Shown: positions 44,440-56,800 of the stretch, piece after piece
Numbering within the stretch: position 1 is the stretch's first letter
Layout of the letters: each line of letters opens with the position of its first letter
Assembly: GCA_930367205.1 (NCBI GenBank)
Contig: OV884013.1
Location: 122,055,827 to 122,119,826, forward strand
DNA length: 64,000 nt
DNA from: Acanthosoma haemorrhoidale
Taxonomy: Eukaryota; Arthropoda; Insecta; Hemiptera; Acanthosomatidae
Direction of reading: 5' to 3'
Made by a program: the position numbers and the translations under genes
Notes under the pieces: generated by a model
Databases searched by the model: none
Told to the model about the DNA's origin: nothing
What the model saw: only the letters and a program-made list of their open reading frames with translations

Positions 44440-45320
44440 TTTCGCTGAAGACATCGCGGTGTACAGTAGCAGCATGAGCACCAAGGTAGCTCTAAGACAG
44501 GCTGAAGTAGCCTGTAACCAGATCAGTGAGAGATTGGGGAGACTCAATATCTCTGTAAACGCAGGTAAGACTGACTGCGTAATTTTCTCTTTTCAAAAGG
44601 GAAAAACCCCGCTCCCTACTATTTCCATAGTAGGAACGGAACAAAATTCATCAGCCAACGACCTAGTATATCTGGTAATTAAAATGGACAGACACCTCCA
44701 TTTTAGTAACCATTTTGCGAAGAAGTTGAAGCTAACACGCACGAAGTTTTACCGGCTTGCGCACTTATTGACTTCCCCCAATCTATCTAAGCTATTGATC
44801 TACAAGAGCATACTCAGGCTTACTCTGCTGTATGGTGCACCGCTTTTTCGTTATCTGACGTATACGACAGCTCGGAAACTCCAACAAACAATTCCAAAAC
44901 GGCATACTGATGAAAGTGGCCAGAGGTACTTCATTCGAGCAGTGGAGCAACAGTGAGCTTCACGAGATCTTTGAGCTGCCTACGGTGGATGAATTCATTC
45001 AACGTAGACATACCAAATTTTTCGACTCCTTGCAATACCTGACAAAGCCGGTGTTTAATACGATAACTCCCGCTCCGTTCCCCCAACGATGGCAGGACGC
45101 TGTCGAGGCAGGAACGCTTTAGTTTTAGGTTTTAGTTTGTTAGTTTTTTCTCCCACTTTTTTAAACTGAAGGTGAGCCCCATCACCTTGTAATGTATTTA
45201 TGAAATGCATCTGTGCATAGCAGAATGAGGAGAAAAATTTGTCGATTATTTTGTTCATATTTTTACACATTGTATTAAAGTTAAAGGGGTTGAGAAAAAT
45301 TAAAAAAAAAAAAAAATCTA
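44440..45320 (+). pseudogene. LINE J2: RT end, C-terminal region and 3' UTR
   Basis: This is the longest J2 copy. The frame opens with FAEDIAVYSS, the RT catalytic motif in which the second Asp of the expected FADD has become Glu. It continues VACNQISERLGRLNISVNAG, LHFSNHFAKKLKLTRTKFYR, LTLLYGAPLFRYLTYTTARK. After a frameshift near 44910 it reads TVDEFIQRRHTKFFDSLQYL to a stop at 45120. The UTR has 'aaggtgagccccatcacctt' near 45170 and ends 'aaaggggttgagaaaaatt' plus poly(A). It is 5' truncated before the RT core. Confidence 0.85.
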
Positions 45321-45604
45321 ACTCATTCATACAAAACTTTTCAGGACAACGAAAATAAGATCCACTTATATTGTTTAAACATTAATTTGAGGTAAAAAAA
45401 AAAAAAATTATTCAGCAATATATTAAAAAAGGGAGAGGGATTTCTTCACATACAACAAATGAGGAGTTGGTTCTTCCCCAAACTCCAGGCAATTATATTG
45501 TTTGTTTTTTCCATGACCACATGTTCTATTTTGTTTAAAAACTAGGCGTTTAGACTGCATTAGAGTTTCAATATTCCTTCAAAATCCCAATATCGAAAAA
45601 AATA
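45321..45604. other. AT-rich spacer
   Basis: No gene recognised; leads into a tandem repeat. Confidence 0.5.
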
Positions 45605-45607
45605 GGG

Positions 45608-46371
45608 TTATTCTGTTTTTCTCCTGGGCCCTTGATGGACTGTTGCCGCATTTCCGTCAAACTGTTCACAAGTCTGAGTGTTAGTATTGATCGGTAGTTT
45701 GTAAGTAGAAGTTTCTCGGAAGTGAAACATAGTGTTACTGTTTTTCCCCTGGGCCCTTGATGAACTGTTGCCGCATTTCCGTCAAACTGTTCACAAGTCT
45801 GAGTGTTAGTATTGATCGGTAGTTTGTAAGTAGAAGTTTCTCGGAAGTGAAACATAGTGTTACTGTTTTTCCCCTGGGCCCTTGATGGACTGTTGCCGCA
45901 TTTCCGTCAAACTGTTCACAAGTCTGAGTGTTAGTATTGATCGGTAGTTTGTAAGTAGAAGTTTCTCGGATGTGAAACATAGTGTTACTGTTTTTCCCCT
46001 GGGCCCTTGATGGACTGTTGCCGCATTTCCGTCAAACTGTTCACAAGTCTGAGGGTTAGTATTGATCGGTAGTTTGTAAGTAGAAGTTTCTCGGAAGTGA
46101 AACATAGTGTTACTGTTTTTCCCCTGGGCCCTTGATGGACTGTTGCCGCATTTCCGTCAAACTGTTCACAAGTTTGAGTGTTAGTATTGATCGGTAGTTT
46201 GTAAGTAGAAGTTTCTCGGAAGTGAAACATAGTGTTACTGTTTTTTCCCTGGGCCCTTGATGGACTGTTGCCGCATTTCCGTCAAACTGTTCACAAGTCT
46301 GAGTGTTAGTATTGATCGGTAGTTTGTAAGTAGAAGTTTCTCGGAAGTGAAACATAGTGTTACTGTTTTTG
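45608..46371. repeat. 125-bp tandem repeat, about six copies
   Basis: Units begin with 'gttactgtttttcccctggg' at 125-bp intervals (about 45609, 45734, 45859, 45984, 46109, 46234) and contain 'cgtcaaactgttcacaagtc' and 'agaagtttctcggaagtgaa'. Divergence is a few bases per copy. Minus-strand frames of about 81 codons recur every unit; they arise from the repeat and have no recognised motif. Confidence 0.95.
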
Positions 46372-46991
46372 CATTGCGTCAACGGAATATGATCTATTCT
46401 TAAGTCTAGTTAGTAACATTTCTCCATCTTACCCTTCTGTGTATTTGAGTTCTCGGAGTTTGCTTCCTTTAGTTGAGTACCAGTCACTTTGCCAATTCCC
46501 TCATATTTTTTCTTGAATTATTTGTCTGTCTCGTTCATGTTCGTTATGTCGGTTACTCACCTGTAGACAATTTTGCAGCTTCGTCTGCTTTTTGGTTTCC
46601 CTCAATCTCAGTATGCCAATGAGGAACCGAACCAAATGTTATTGCGACTCCTACTGTTGTGTCAACCTCTTAATTACGAATAATTAGAAGTTCCCCTCTT
46701 GTCGGCCCAGAAAATATCTATCTATGTTTCCATATTTTAATAAAGACCTTATATTAATAATGACGTCAGTAGGAGAGGGGGAGAAACTGGTGGGCAAAAC
46801 AGCCACATGTTGGGTAACACCCCCCACCACGGCTGGCCTGCCTATACAACCAGGCCGTCTTGAGGCAGTTTTCAGACTTATTAAAAACAATCTGCAAGTA
46901 TTATATTTTATGCACTCCTTCGAATGCATCTGCGAATGCAGCACGAGGAGACAGCTGTAATTCCAAATTTATTTATTTATTTTTGTCATTG
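46372..46991. other. Mixed sequence with a short J2-UTR-like motif
   Basis: Mostly unassigned. 'ccttcgaatgcatctgcgaa' near 46918-46937 matches the J2 UTR seen at 20.69 kb, so a short LINE J2 remnant is likely at 46790-46965. Confidence 0.4.
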
Positions 46992-47260
46992 TATATATCT
47001 GTACCTCGGAGGGATACAACACTATGTCCATTTTCATAACTTTACAGGAGAGGAGTTTTAAACTTTTTTTCAACAAAAAGTGTTTGTATTGGCACAGCTA
47101 TTTATTGAGATGTTGAAACAATATTTTACCAGAACATTCTATTTATTGTTATTTACATCATGCAGTTGTTATAAAATGAAAAAAAAACTTTTTTACGGGT
47201 TTTTTTCACTTGGACAAAAAAATTGACATAGTGTTGTATCCCTCCGAGGTACAGATATAT
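46992..47260. mobile_element. MITE with about 40-bp terminal inverted repeats, copy 2
   Basis: Same element as 14538-14799: inverted ends 'tatatctgtacctcggaggg', interior 'aggagaggagttttaaactt' and 'gagatgttgaaacaatattt'. It differs by small indels in the middle. Confidence 0.88.
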
Positions 47261-47289
47261 TATCAATTAAGAGGTTTTAAAAGAAAAAA

Positions 47290-47945
47290 AAAAAAAAAAA
47301 AAGCAGTTTTCAGAACGCACTGAACCGGCACTTGGAACACTGCTCTCTTTCTCTCTCTGCACTGGCGCTTGCTGCTCTACTCAAAACCATGGTCTTCTCA
47401 TTCAACTACCTCTGCATCTCTCTCTCCTAGCCTCGCTATGTTGTAGTCCGGCGTTGTCAGACCCCACGCCTCCCTAGTGGGAATCTCTGCCTTCGTCTCG
47501 GTAAAATTGGCACCTCCTTGGGAGAGACCTCTCCCTCGCGGTGACGACGGTTGCCGTGGCCCTACAAACGTTACCTAGTAGTGTCTCCCACGGAAATCCA
47601 GTCTGCTTCTCTCCGGTTCACACTCGCCTTTGGGATTCGGACGGTTTTCGCCGGTTTTCGGTCATTCCAAGACCACATAAACTACCTATAAACCTACCCT
47701 GTTCCTCTTCTCCTGAACATAGAGGTTTGTTCCACAAGATCTTATGGAGTCAGATCAAAACGAATTAAGCTGCCCGCCGACTAGGCCACCAGCAAATGTG
47801 AAAGACCACAGGTCCACCCACCTTATCTCTTTCTTGGCGCTCGCCGGACGGCGGCTAGAGGTTGCAGCGACCCTAGCCCGCGGTGGGCGTCACCTCCCTA
47901 CCTTGGGGATTCACACATCTGATAACTCCCGACAGTGTCCTTAAA
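47290..47945 (+). other. GC-richer block, possibly LINE 5' region
   Basis: CpG-rich sequence unlike its flanks. A 66-codon frame begins MESDQNELSCPPTRPPANVK at 47744 and runs to 47944; other frames of similar length overlap it. No domain is recognised. The 5' UTR and first codons of a LINE ORF1 would look like this, but nothing proves it. Confidence 0.25.
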
Positions 47946-50900
47946 ATTGGACAAAGGTGTTATGTGTTGCTCAGTGACTCCCAAGACCTCAATGAGTCTG
48001 AGAATTCAATTCATTTGAGGTTGAATTTCACGAAGTCTAGGCGTTCAAAAAATTAAAAAATGTGACAGTTTACATTTCATAACAATAAACGCATTAAGAA
48101 GAGTTAAGTAATAACATTTTTAATCCAACAACAATAAAAAATAATTGACTGTTTATTCAGAATGTAATTGTTGGCCTAGAAGTGGAGGGGGGAGAGTTAA
48201 TTGCATGAATTAGTCCTACCTGTGCTTATCACATATCAAAATGACTGCCTATTCAGTTTTATCCCGTCAATTCAATTAAGTGAGCTCAAATCAACGGGAA
48301 TCGTGCAATAAAAAGTGGCACTTATTTACTCTGCTCTATCATTATCCCTGATTCATCCTGGATAATATCCCACTTTATAGCTTATATGACATAGTGAGGA
48401 ATATATTCTCTGCTGGGATTATGGGCTGTATAAAGGAACGAATCATATCGGCCTAAACATTTGTGGCACAGTTAAGCTATTTTATTTTATTTTTTTTAAT
48501 TTATTAACGGTGCTTAAGCATGTGTTTATGTAAAATTTCATTTATCTAGTGTTCGCGCTAGGGCTCTTGAAAATCAAGAATTCCCCAAACGCCAGAAAAT
48601 TGCGCCGGTTACGTCGTGAGAAGTTGGGTTAAGTCGGTTAGCGTTACAAAATTCCCAACTGTAAGGCATAAATATTAAACAATATATACCAAATTATAAT
48701 ATATAAAAAATAATACATTCAACAAATACCAAAATAATATATAAATAACTATTCATTTTATTCAAAAATAATAACAGAAATTTAACAGTTAATTTAACCA
48801 GGCCTGTTTGTTAGTAAATATAAATATAATGTATAATAAATAATGTAAAAAGTTTATAGTCACGATACGATGTCTTGGAGAAGAGTGCGTATAGTCAACC
48901 GCAGGGCGGCGATGCGCACGGTGAGATCTGTAGAGGAGATAGGCCGAGTCCAAACTTGTAGTAAACAACGACTTCTTGTTCGCAGGGGAACAGGCCCGTA
49001 TTCTGCTATCTTCGACACTGACTAAAGCAAGCTTCTTGTCCTCTAATGCGCAAAGTCCTATTTATTCACTTCCTCGAGCTTTATAGTACTTCAAACTATC
49101 TGCTCCTGATGTTAACTATCTGTATGTTGATGTAACAAAATGAAAACTGCTGTTCAAGAGGAAAAACAAAACACACTTCATAACCTACACTTTCTTTTGT
49201 TTTTTAATCTTAAACATATGTTCGCGTATATAATATTTACATATGCTTTTCCTAATTTTCTCTAGCCGAAACAATCAGAAAATAAAGAAAAAAAAAGAAA
49301 TTTACAATTTTAAAATTTTCCACTCATCTCATTAAAATAATAATAATAATACAAAAAAATTGCTGAAATCCTCTCAAACAAAAATTAAGTCTAATCAAGA
49401 ACTCTGTGGAGCCCAAACATCTAGCTTGTACAGAGTTCTTACAAAGGCTAGAACAGAGAGAGACAAACGGATAAAAACATGATGGTTTCTGATTATTTAA
49501 AAAATAAAAAGTTAAATAGCCCCCATTTCCGAGTGTTTATGATAGAACAAATAAAATACACAATTACTAGAGCAATAGTACATCCTTTATACATAATTAG
49601 TAATTACTAAGCCAAAGACAAAAGATACTAGCAGGATCCGGGACCCGAAACATCCCCAATTTACCATTAAGTGGCTCTGGCAAATTAACCTTTATTATTA
49701 CTATTATAAATAATAGTGAGATTTATTCTGCAACGAATTGTTGACTTTTAAAAAAATAATACTTTAATTAATAAGTAGTCAAATCAAAGTAAACATTACA
49801 TGACAGCAAAGTAAAAAAATAATTCCTAATAATATTTTTAATTAAATCATCTAGTATCATTTATTTATTTTATTAGATCGGTAAAATATTTTACTCAACT
49901 TCTAGCTAGTAGCGTACCTGGAAGTGGGGTGGGAGGTCCTCAACAAATACATATATTAGTACATAAACAATATATTAATCTACAGATGATTACAATGAGA
50001 ATGAAATTTAAAAAGAATACGTGTGCCGTAAATTTGGAATTGGAGATGTTCGCTTAGAGAGACGTCGTACCGTGTGATGTCTACACAACCAATGCAAATA
50101 AACTAATTGTTTTTTTGGAGGGAAAAAATTATTTGTACTTAGTTGGAAAAAGAGCATTTTAATTCAGACATTTTTTTTGTACGCAATTAATTAAAAGATG
50201 AATTCACAAGATATCTTAAACCAGAATAATATTTATTATTCAAATATTGAATTAGTAAACTACCTTACTAGAACTGAACATGAACAAAAAATTATAATGA
50301 CATATTATAATCACTACTGCAATGTCGGTGTTATCTTGGATCTTCGATATAAGTTCCAATACTTGAGAACAGCTAAATTTTTTCGAAGTGTGGTATTTGA
50401 GATCACTGGATCTGAGGATATTAACAAATTGTGAAAAATATCTTCATTCGTATGTGTTCTAGATTTTTCTATAGAAAATTCATGGCGATGACTTTCTTGG
50501 ACTTCCTCATACAGTTGCCCGAATTGAAAAATAATTTTGATGGACTATGAATAAGAATTTTGTGGACAGTCACGGGCATAGAATACCATCCATATAATCT
50601 TGTATGCAATTTTGCAGTGTTTAAAGTATAATCTTAAAAAGCAGGATGTTTTATTTCAAAAGAGTTTGAGTAAAGAGTAATACTTGAAGAATCGCATTAA
50701 ATCTCTCAATGAGTTCCTCGTCAAAACCTGTTATACCTTAGGACACCTTAGAGATATGAAAAAATCTTCTTGACGTGTTGCCATCATTTGTAATTTCCTC
50801 CTCCTTGTTTGGGATCAGCAACCCAGCTCCTGGACGATATCTCTCGATAATTTGTTTTTCGCAAGAACCCACATTGTCCTTAACGTACGCAAGGTTAGTA

Positions 50901-51114
50901 AAACTGAACCCAGTTTCGCTTGATTGTAAGGATTGAAGTAATTATTCTCTTAGACATTTAGGATGGTCCATTTCCCGAAGGTTGAATTTATTTCGTTCAT
51001 GTTCATACGAAATATCACGGTTTCCTGAATTGGTCTCTTAATTACTTTTTGGTCTCTTAAATAAATACAGAGGTCATTTTCTTTCTTCTAAGTCAATCAA
51101 AATAAAGAGTAATT
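47946..51114. other. Mostly AT-rich; GC-richer patch at 48885-49100
   Basis: The patch near 48885-49100, read on the minus strand, has 'tataaagctcgagg', which could be a TATA box followed by a transcribed leader or an LTR. A 78-codon plus frame from ATG 50198 (MNSQDILNQNNIYYSN) has no recognisable motif and AT-driven composition. Nothing else identified. Confidence 0.4.
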
Positions 51115-52635
51115 GTTAGAGTAGATAAATAAATAAAATGATTTCTTTTGTTTAAACAGACTATACACATTATGATAAAACGCAAGTTCATATATTTACT
51201 TATTTTTTTTGGTAGAAAAGTCTTGAATGACATTTTTAAAATTTATATTATTTGTTAGTTGTCTTTCTACGGAAAGATAAATATCTCGATTTTACCTCGA
51301 GGCGACACACAGTGGGCTGTCTATAAACAATCTAGCGGGTCAAAAGAAAAGAAAATATGGAATATATTTGCTATAAAATTTATTTATTCAAGATTATAGG
51401 TTTATTCAAAATTTATTTTCGTCGCTCCTACGACAATGCTGTTTAATTTACAAAATAATGATAAAAAAAAAAAAAATAATAATAATAGCCTTTCAATCAC
51501 ATATTTCGCAACTGAAATGAACGATATTATATAAATGATTACAATGCAATAATAAGCGGTTGAACTTGGTATATATGTACAATACATGACTAGTATAAAA
51601 AATAAATAAAAATATTCTGAAGTTCTCAAAAGTGCCGTGAGCATTACGTCTGTTTAAAATTTGTATTTTAGAGATCATCATTTCAATTTATACACAATTG
51701 CAAAAAAAAAAATTATTATTATTTGTTTCCTTCATAGCCATTTATTTACAGATAATTATATGCAAAAAAACATTATTTAACAATCGACCAGAACTTTTTA
51801 TAAATTTATTACAAACTTTGTAGGACGGGTTAGAATCCATATTTTTGAAAAAAGCGTTAACTTAAAGGTATTCACTCAGACTATGTAACCAGGTATACCT
51901 ACCTGTATATATAGGTATACTACCTGGTAACTCGATCTTACAGGAATTAGGTATTAACACATTGTTTATCTTGGTTTGTTTACTTTAAACTCGATTACTA
52001 CGATTTTGTCTAATATCCCTTAGGAACCTTAGTCTCACTTTAGAATTAAATTTTATAACAAATATATTCCTTTTTTTTTTTTTTTTACTTTGTACCCCCT
52101 ACATTATTTATTGACAGCCCACTGTGTGTCACATTGAGTTAAAATCGAGAAATTTATCTTTCCGTACATATGGAATAGAGCTATGGGGGACAGCAAAAAA
52201 GTCGAACATCAAGCGTATCCAATCCTTTCAATCAAAAGTCCTGAGAACAATAGTAAATGCCCCTTATTGCGTCAGAAACAAAACCCTTCATAACGATCTT
52301 AATATCTTACATTCTTGAACTCACCCCTTCCAAGTTCATAAAATTCCATAGTAGTAAGTAACCTATCCAACCACCCTAATTCCCTAGCACTGTCATTACA
52401 CTGCACCACTCATCCCTATAACCCTCCTCGGAGACTGAAACGGCAGTGGCCTCGTGACCTGCTATAAATGCGTGACAGTGGGAGTCCTGGCAATGGACAG
52501 TTTCTCCAATCATGTCCTGAGCGTCTGTGGCTCTCTGAATTTTCTACTAAAAATAAAATAAATATATAAACTTGCTTACTTTTTATCATAATGTGTTTAA
52601 ATCTGTTTAAACAAAAGAGATAATTTTATTTTTTT
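51115..52635. mobile_element. Long inverted-repeat element with a LINE nested in its right arm
   Basis: The left arm (about 51130-51340) contains 'cattatgataaaacgcaagt', 'cggaaagataaatatctcga' and 'cacacagtgggctgtc'. The right arm carries the reverse complement in two pieces: 52090-52165 and 52536-52635. Between those pieces sits a LINE J1 fragment, which replaced roughly 45 bases of the arm. The interior (51340-52090) is AT-rich without a transposase. Confidence 0.75.
52166..52535 (+). pseudogene. LINE J1 fragment
   Basis: YGIELWGTAKKSNIKRIQSF, QSKVLRTIVNAPYCV, KTLHNDLNI and the start of the J1 UTR ('cctcggagactgaaacggca', 'gcgtctgtggctctc'). It is truncated at both ends by the inverted-repeat arm sequence. 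Confidence 0.8.
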
Positions 52636-53007
52636 AACTATGTCCAATAATGCTTAAATCTACAACAAATATTCTCGAAAGTGGGGGAAAATTAAGGAGC
52701 GCCCCAGGCCTTAAATAAAGATGCAAAAATATATCATTATAATGACATGGAGTGTTGGCAATGTTATGAATGGGCATGAGGCAGTGACATGATAGACTTC
52801 GCAGCCGTCCCCGGAGGCCCTGAGCTATTTCTGCCAAAGGTTCGACCTACAAATCCAATTAAGCATAAGCAGTAGGGGAGTCCGGCGGGACGCACGTCGA
52901 TGTCGGAATGCCAACATGGCGGTCACGGCAACAGCGATGTGTATCAGTCCCTTGTAGGCGAGAACCGGTTTTTTTTAAGTCTTTCAACCCTTCTTCCAAT
53001 TCATACT
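52636..53007. other. No gene recognised
   Basis: A moderately GC-richer middle (52790-52960); no domain or repeat identified. Confidence 0.4.
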
Positions 53008-53755
53008 TCAACAACAACTTTATTCTGCTAAAATTACAATCTGCCTCATTGGGCTATAATTATAATTGAGATAAATGATCTCATTCATCCAATTTACAAT
53101 TTTCATACACTCGCTCATTCATTCAGTATTTACAAACAGCCCAGAGACCTCCTAAATCATCATGGTTGTCACCTCCCTCGCATACAAAAGAGGAAGTGGA
53201 GTCTTGGGAAGTCCCCCACGCTCCTCCGTCAGCCGCGTCACTGGATAAAAGCCAGTGGAGAGTGACCAAGAGGGCGAGAGCCACATACGCTCAGGACATG
53301 ATTGGAGAAACTGGCCACTGACAGGACTCCCACTGTTACACATTAATAGCAGATTACGAGGTCACTACCGTTTCAGTCTCCGAGAAGAATTATAGGGATG
53401 TGTGGTGCAGTGCAAGGACTGCGCTACGGGATTAGGGTGGTTTGATAGGTTACTATGGAATTTTATGAACTTAGAAGGGATGAGTTCAAGAATGTAGGGT
53501 ATATTAAGATCGTTATGAAGGGTTTTGTTGCTGACATAATAAGGGGCATTTACTATTGTTCTCAGGACACTTGATTGAAAGGATTGGATACGCTTGATGT
53601 TCGACTTTTTTGCTGTCCCCCATAGCTCTATTCCGTATGTCCAAATTGGCTTAAGTATAACTTTGTAGATAAGTAGTTTATTGTCTATTGAGAGATGGGT
53701 TGTCCTTCGAAGTAGTCTGTACAGTTGTCCAAAGCGTCTGTTTAGTCTTCCAATT
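53008..53755 (-). pseudogene. LINE J1 3' fragment, long UTR copy
   Basis: Minus strand: C-terminal codons with an internal frame break (YGIELWGTAKKSNIKRIQSF-like, LHNDLNIPYILELIPSKF), then the fullest J1 UTR in the window, ending 'cagattgtaattttagcaga' with 'ataaag' near 53020. This gives the reference 3' end for the family. Confidence 0.8.
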
Positions 53756-54020
53756 ACGAATTAATAACCCACCTGTATCTAGGGAGGGTTGGAATTGTAT
53801 TACAAGGAGTCCAGGATCTTGTGCTACATATATTCATTGGATATCTACTTCAAGGAATAAATACCCTTGATAAGGTTATGTGAATTTTTTTTTACGAGGA
53901 CCCTTTTTTATCCATTCAAATTGTAACAATTACAAGTGAAAGGCGTATTTTCTCACGCTCTTACTTTACAAAATAATGATAAGAAAAATAAATTATACTA
54001 AAAAATACAACAAGTTCTGT
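53756..54020. other. AT-rich spacer
   Basis: Nothing identified. Confidence 0.5.
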
Positions 54021-54500
54021 TTATAACATAGAACTGTTTTCTATTGTGAAACACGTTGGAAAAATATTTATTTTTGCTGCACCAAGCTCAGGAGATACGT
54101 CTATATTTGAAAAAGAATTACGACCTCGGATTGAACTATCTTCAGCTGCAATGTTCCCTGAAGATTGCAACTCGGGCTTGCCTGATGGTGACAGAAGGCT
54201 GGTGTGTCCAGATACGGACAGGGCTGGAATGTGGACCACTGGACTGGAGCAGATCTTGACCCGCACGAGGGTCTGAAGACTCCTTGACCCCCTTGGTTTC
54301 TCTTGCAGGCTTCGAGGAAACACGGATGACATGTGTATTTATACGCTTGTTTATTCTTTGGAAAGGTCATGAGTGTCATATGGAAATAGTTGATTAGAAG
54401 ATTCTCCAGGCGTGCTCTTCTGAGATTACCGGCATCCATTATTTGAGTTTCCAAACCTGTTTTCATAAGATATCTTACATCAGACATTTCAAACATTAAT
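54021..54500 (-). CDS. Unidentified coding-like region, two overlapping minus frames
   Basis: From ATG 54494-54496 the minus strand reads MFEMSDVRYLMKTGLETQIM, DAGNLRRARLENLLINYFHM, then a Cys/Gln-rich second half to 54101. A second frame (54332 down to 54021) contains SSGNIAAEDSSIRGRNSFSN and IDVSPELGAAKINIFPTCF. The raised GC and protein-like residues of both suggest one gene crossing an unseen frameshift or small intron. I do not recognise a family and there is no partner exon. Confidence 0.3.
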
Positions 54501-55090
54501 ACTCACAAGGCACGGTCATAGGCTCACTCATTAAATGAGTTTTTTTATGACTCTAGTCCAAAAAATATTTCACACCTGTACCAGTATTCTAACCTAGGGG
54601 TCGAAAAAAAAATATTTTAAGTTTAAAAACTCCATTTTTTGAACAAGGTTATAGGTACATCGCCCCATTTGTTTTTTAAGGTAAAACATGAAACGAATGT
54701 GGCGGATTTTATATAATGAGCTTATTGTAAAATTACAAAAAAAAACAATCAATCCAGAAAAAAAATGTATTCGTTTTCGTAAATTTTTAAATATGAATTT
54801 TCTTGGCAATCAAAAAATACAATTTTTTGGTTGTATTAACCGGGGTGGTCAAATCAAATGGTTTTTCATCAGTTCCTTAGTCTGTATAATCCTTCAAAAC
54901 TCCTCTAACTTTAGTATAATATTCATTGTTAAAGTTATCGGCATTTTTTGTGGTTTTCAAAAACAAAAAACGGAAATAGGGTAAAAAATTTGACAAATAA
55001 AAACACATTTTTTGATTTTCTCCTTAATCGGTATAGGGCTATATATTTTCCATATTCTGAATTTCGGTCTTCTAATAGGTGACGAGCTGG
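54501..55090. other. AT-rich DNA
   Basis: A Lys/Ile/Phe-rich plus frame (54688-54984) reflects A/T richness; no gene recognised. Confidence 0.5.
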
Positions 55091-55414
55091 TCATCCGAAG
55101 TCACTTTTTCTATGTTCGAATGAATTCCCCCAATGTCCAAAATGTGCTAGACTCAAAATGAATGTATTTCGTTATCAGCGAACTGTTTGTACCCTTTATC
55201 ATTTCCGACTACTTCCGTCCACTGAACCATACCGCCATTACGTCTATCATCTGTTTTTGAAACGGATTAAGATGGGTGAAATGGCGCATCGTCCAATAAA
55301 AGAACAACCTTACGAGAAAGTCCGTTTTCGCGCTCATATTCGCGGACATATGGAACACATTTCTTAAAAACACTTTCTTTTGAAGTCACAAAAACCCGGA
55401 TGATCGATTACACG
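55091..55414 (-). pseudogene. Tigger/jerky-like transposase fragment, second copy
   Basis: Reverse complement of 41681-42003, with a few substitutions. It carries the same remnant of the second catalytic Asp region. Its TIR-proximal end is cut at 'gattacacg' and joins directly to mariner sequence. Confidence 0.75.
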
Positions 55415-55928
55415 AATATCGAAGCAGTGCGTGAGAGTGTTGTTAAAAATCCATAACACAGTTCTTTGTGCCGAAATTGGATGATATTGATGTGGCCAAC
55501 ATGTGGTTTAAACAAGATGGTGCCACATGCCATACAGCCCATGAAACAATTAAAATACTGCATGAGACATTTCCAGGTCGTGTACTCTCTCGTTTCGATG
55601 ATCAGAATTGGCCCCCTAGATCGTGTGATTTAACACCTTTAGATTTCTTTTTATGGGGTTATTTGAAGTCAAAGGTGTATGTCAACAAGCCCACATCCAC
55701 CCGTGCATTAAAAGAGGAAGTTCAACGCTGCATCAACAAAATTTAACCACATTTATGCCAAACGGTCAAGGAAAATTTCGACAAAAGAGTGCGTATGTGC
55801 CAGCAAAGTCGTGGAGGCCATTTTCCCGATGTGTTATTCCATAAATAACCCTATCCTGTTTACTTTATAATTCAATAAAAAAATAACAACAAAAATACTA
55901 AAAACTGTGTTTTCTATTTAAATCAAAT
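55415..55928 (+). pseudogene. Truncated DD41D mariner, copy D
   Basis: It begins inside the transposase at 'aatatcgaagcagtgcgtga', so the whole helix-turn-helix is gone, but it keeps the family's deletion junction (ccataacacagttctttgtg). Then MWFKQDGATCHTAHETIK, DLTPLDFFLWGYLKSKVY and a premature stop at 55744. It ends 'ttctatttaaatcaaatc' without the terminal repeat. Confidence 0.85.
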
Positions 55929-56798
55929 CAAATTAAATTATTGAAGAGTTTTAAAACCTCATTAAAAAAAAATTATATCTCCTTAAAACAAATTGTGTCG
56001 ATGAGGCCGACTTAAAGCCCTGGGATTTTGAACTGTAACAATTAATTAGTTTGTACCATAATTAATTAATTTTCAATAAATGTACGCCTCTCTCTGGCCT
56101 GCCCACAATATGCAGATCCGACTACTGTAGGGAGGAGGCATTATTTAAACTTTTATCTTTAATTTTAATTTTTTTTTAAACTTTAATCTCCTATCATTTT
56201 AATTATAAAATACTTGAACAATGGTTGTATAGTCGCTGGCAGTAATTAAATTGTGGGTAGATCAAAGAGAGAGGTCTAGATTTATTCATATGAATAGCTC
56301 ACAATCAGCCTTTCAGCACAATAACTGATTTTTAACCAAAGTTAATAATGAATTAAAACAGTACTCAAATTTCAAACAGTAATATTTCATCGTTTTAAGC
56401 CAAACATGGGCTGAGTACATGGGCTACGTACATGGATGGGCTGTGTGCAGCCGAAGAAGTTGTGAAAAATAATTTATTGACTTTTGTAATCATAATCTAT
56501 TATAATAGATCCAACTCATAACTGTGGTACTTTACTCAATTTGATCAAACATAACATCCATATAACCCATAATTGCTTGAATAGACAGATACAGGTGATG
56601 TATCTGGCGCATGGCAGCCATATGCACTCACTATACATAGGAGAGGTAGGCCGGTCTATAAATTCAAATAGCGACCAAGTAATTCTTTAGTCTAAGACCG
56701 CTCATCCAGACAACAAAACCTAACACGACCATTAATGACAACAGTAAGAATCATTGACCAAAAAGGATTTGGTAAAAGGAGGTTTAATATACGCCAGA
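55929..56798. other. AT-rich DNA
   Basis: No gene recognised. Confidence 0.5.
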
Positions 56799-56800
56799 TA

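Noticed and set aside
45568..46382. Series of about 81-codon minus-strand frames
   Set aside because: Same 125-bp repeat read over and over; copies are offset by exactly one unit.
47541..47944. Host gene in the GC-rich block
   Set aside because: Several frames of similar length overlap, none with a domain; a LINE 5' region is as likely.
50198..50434. 78-codon frame from ATG 50198
   Set aside because: Asn/Ile/Tyr-rich, explained by A/T content; no motif, and no splice or promoter context.
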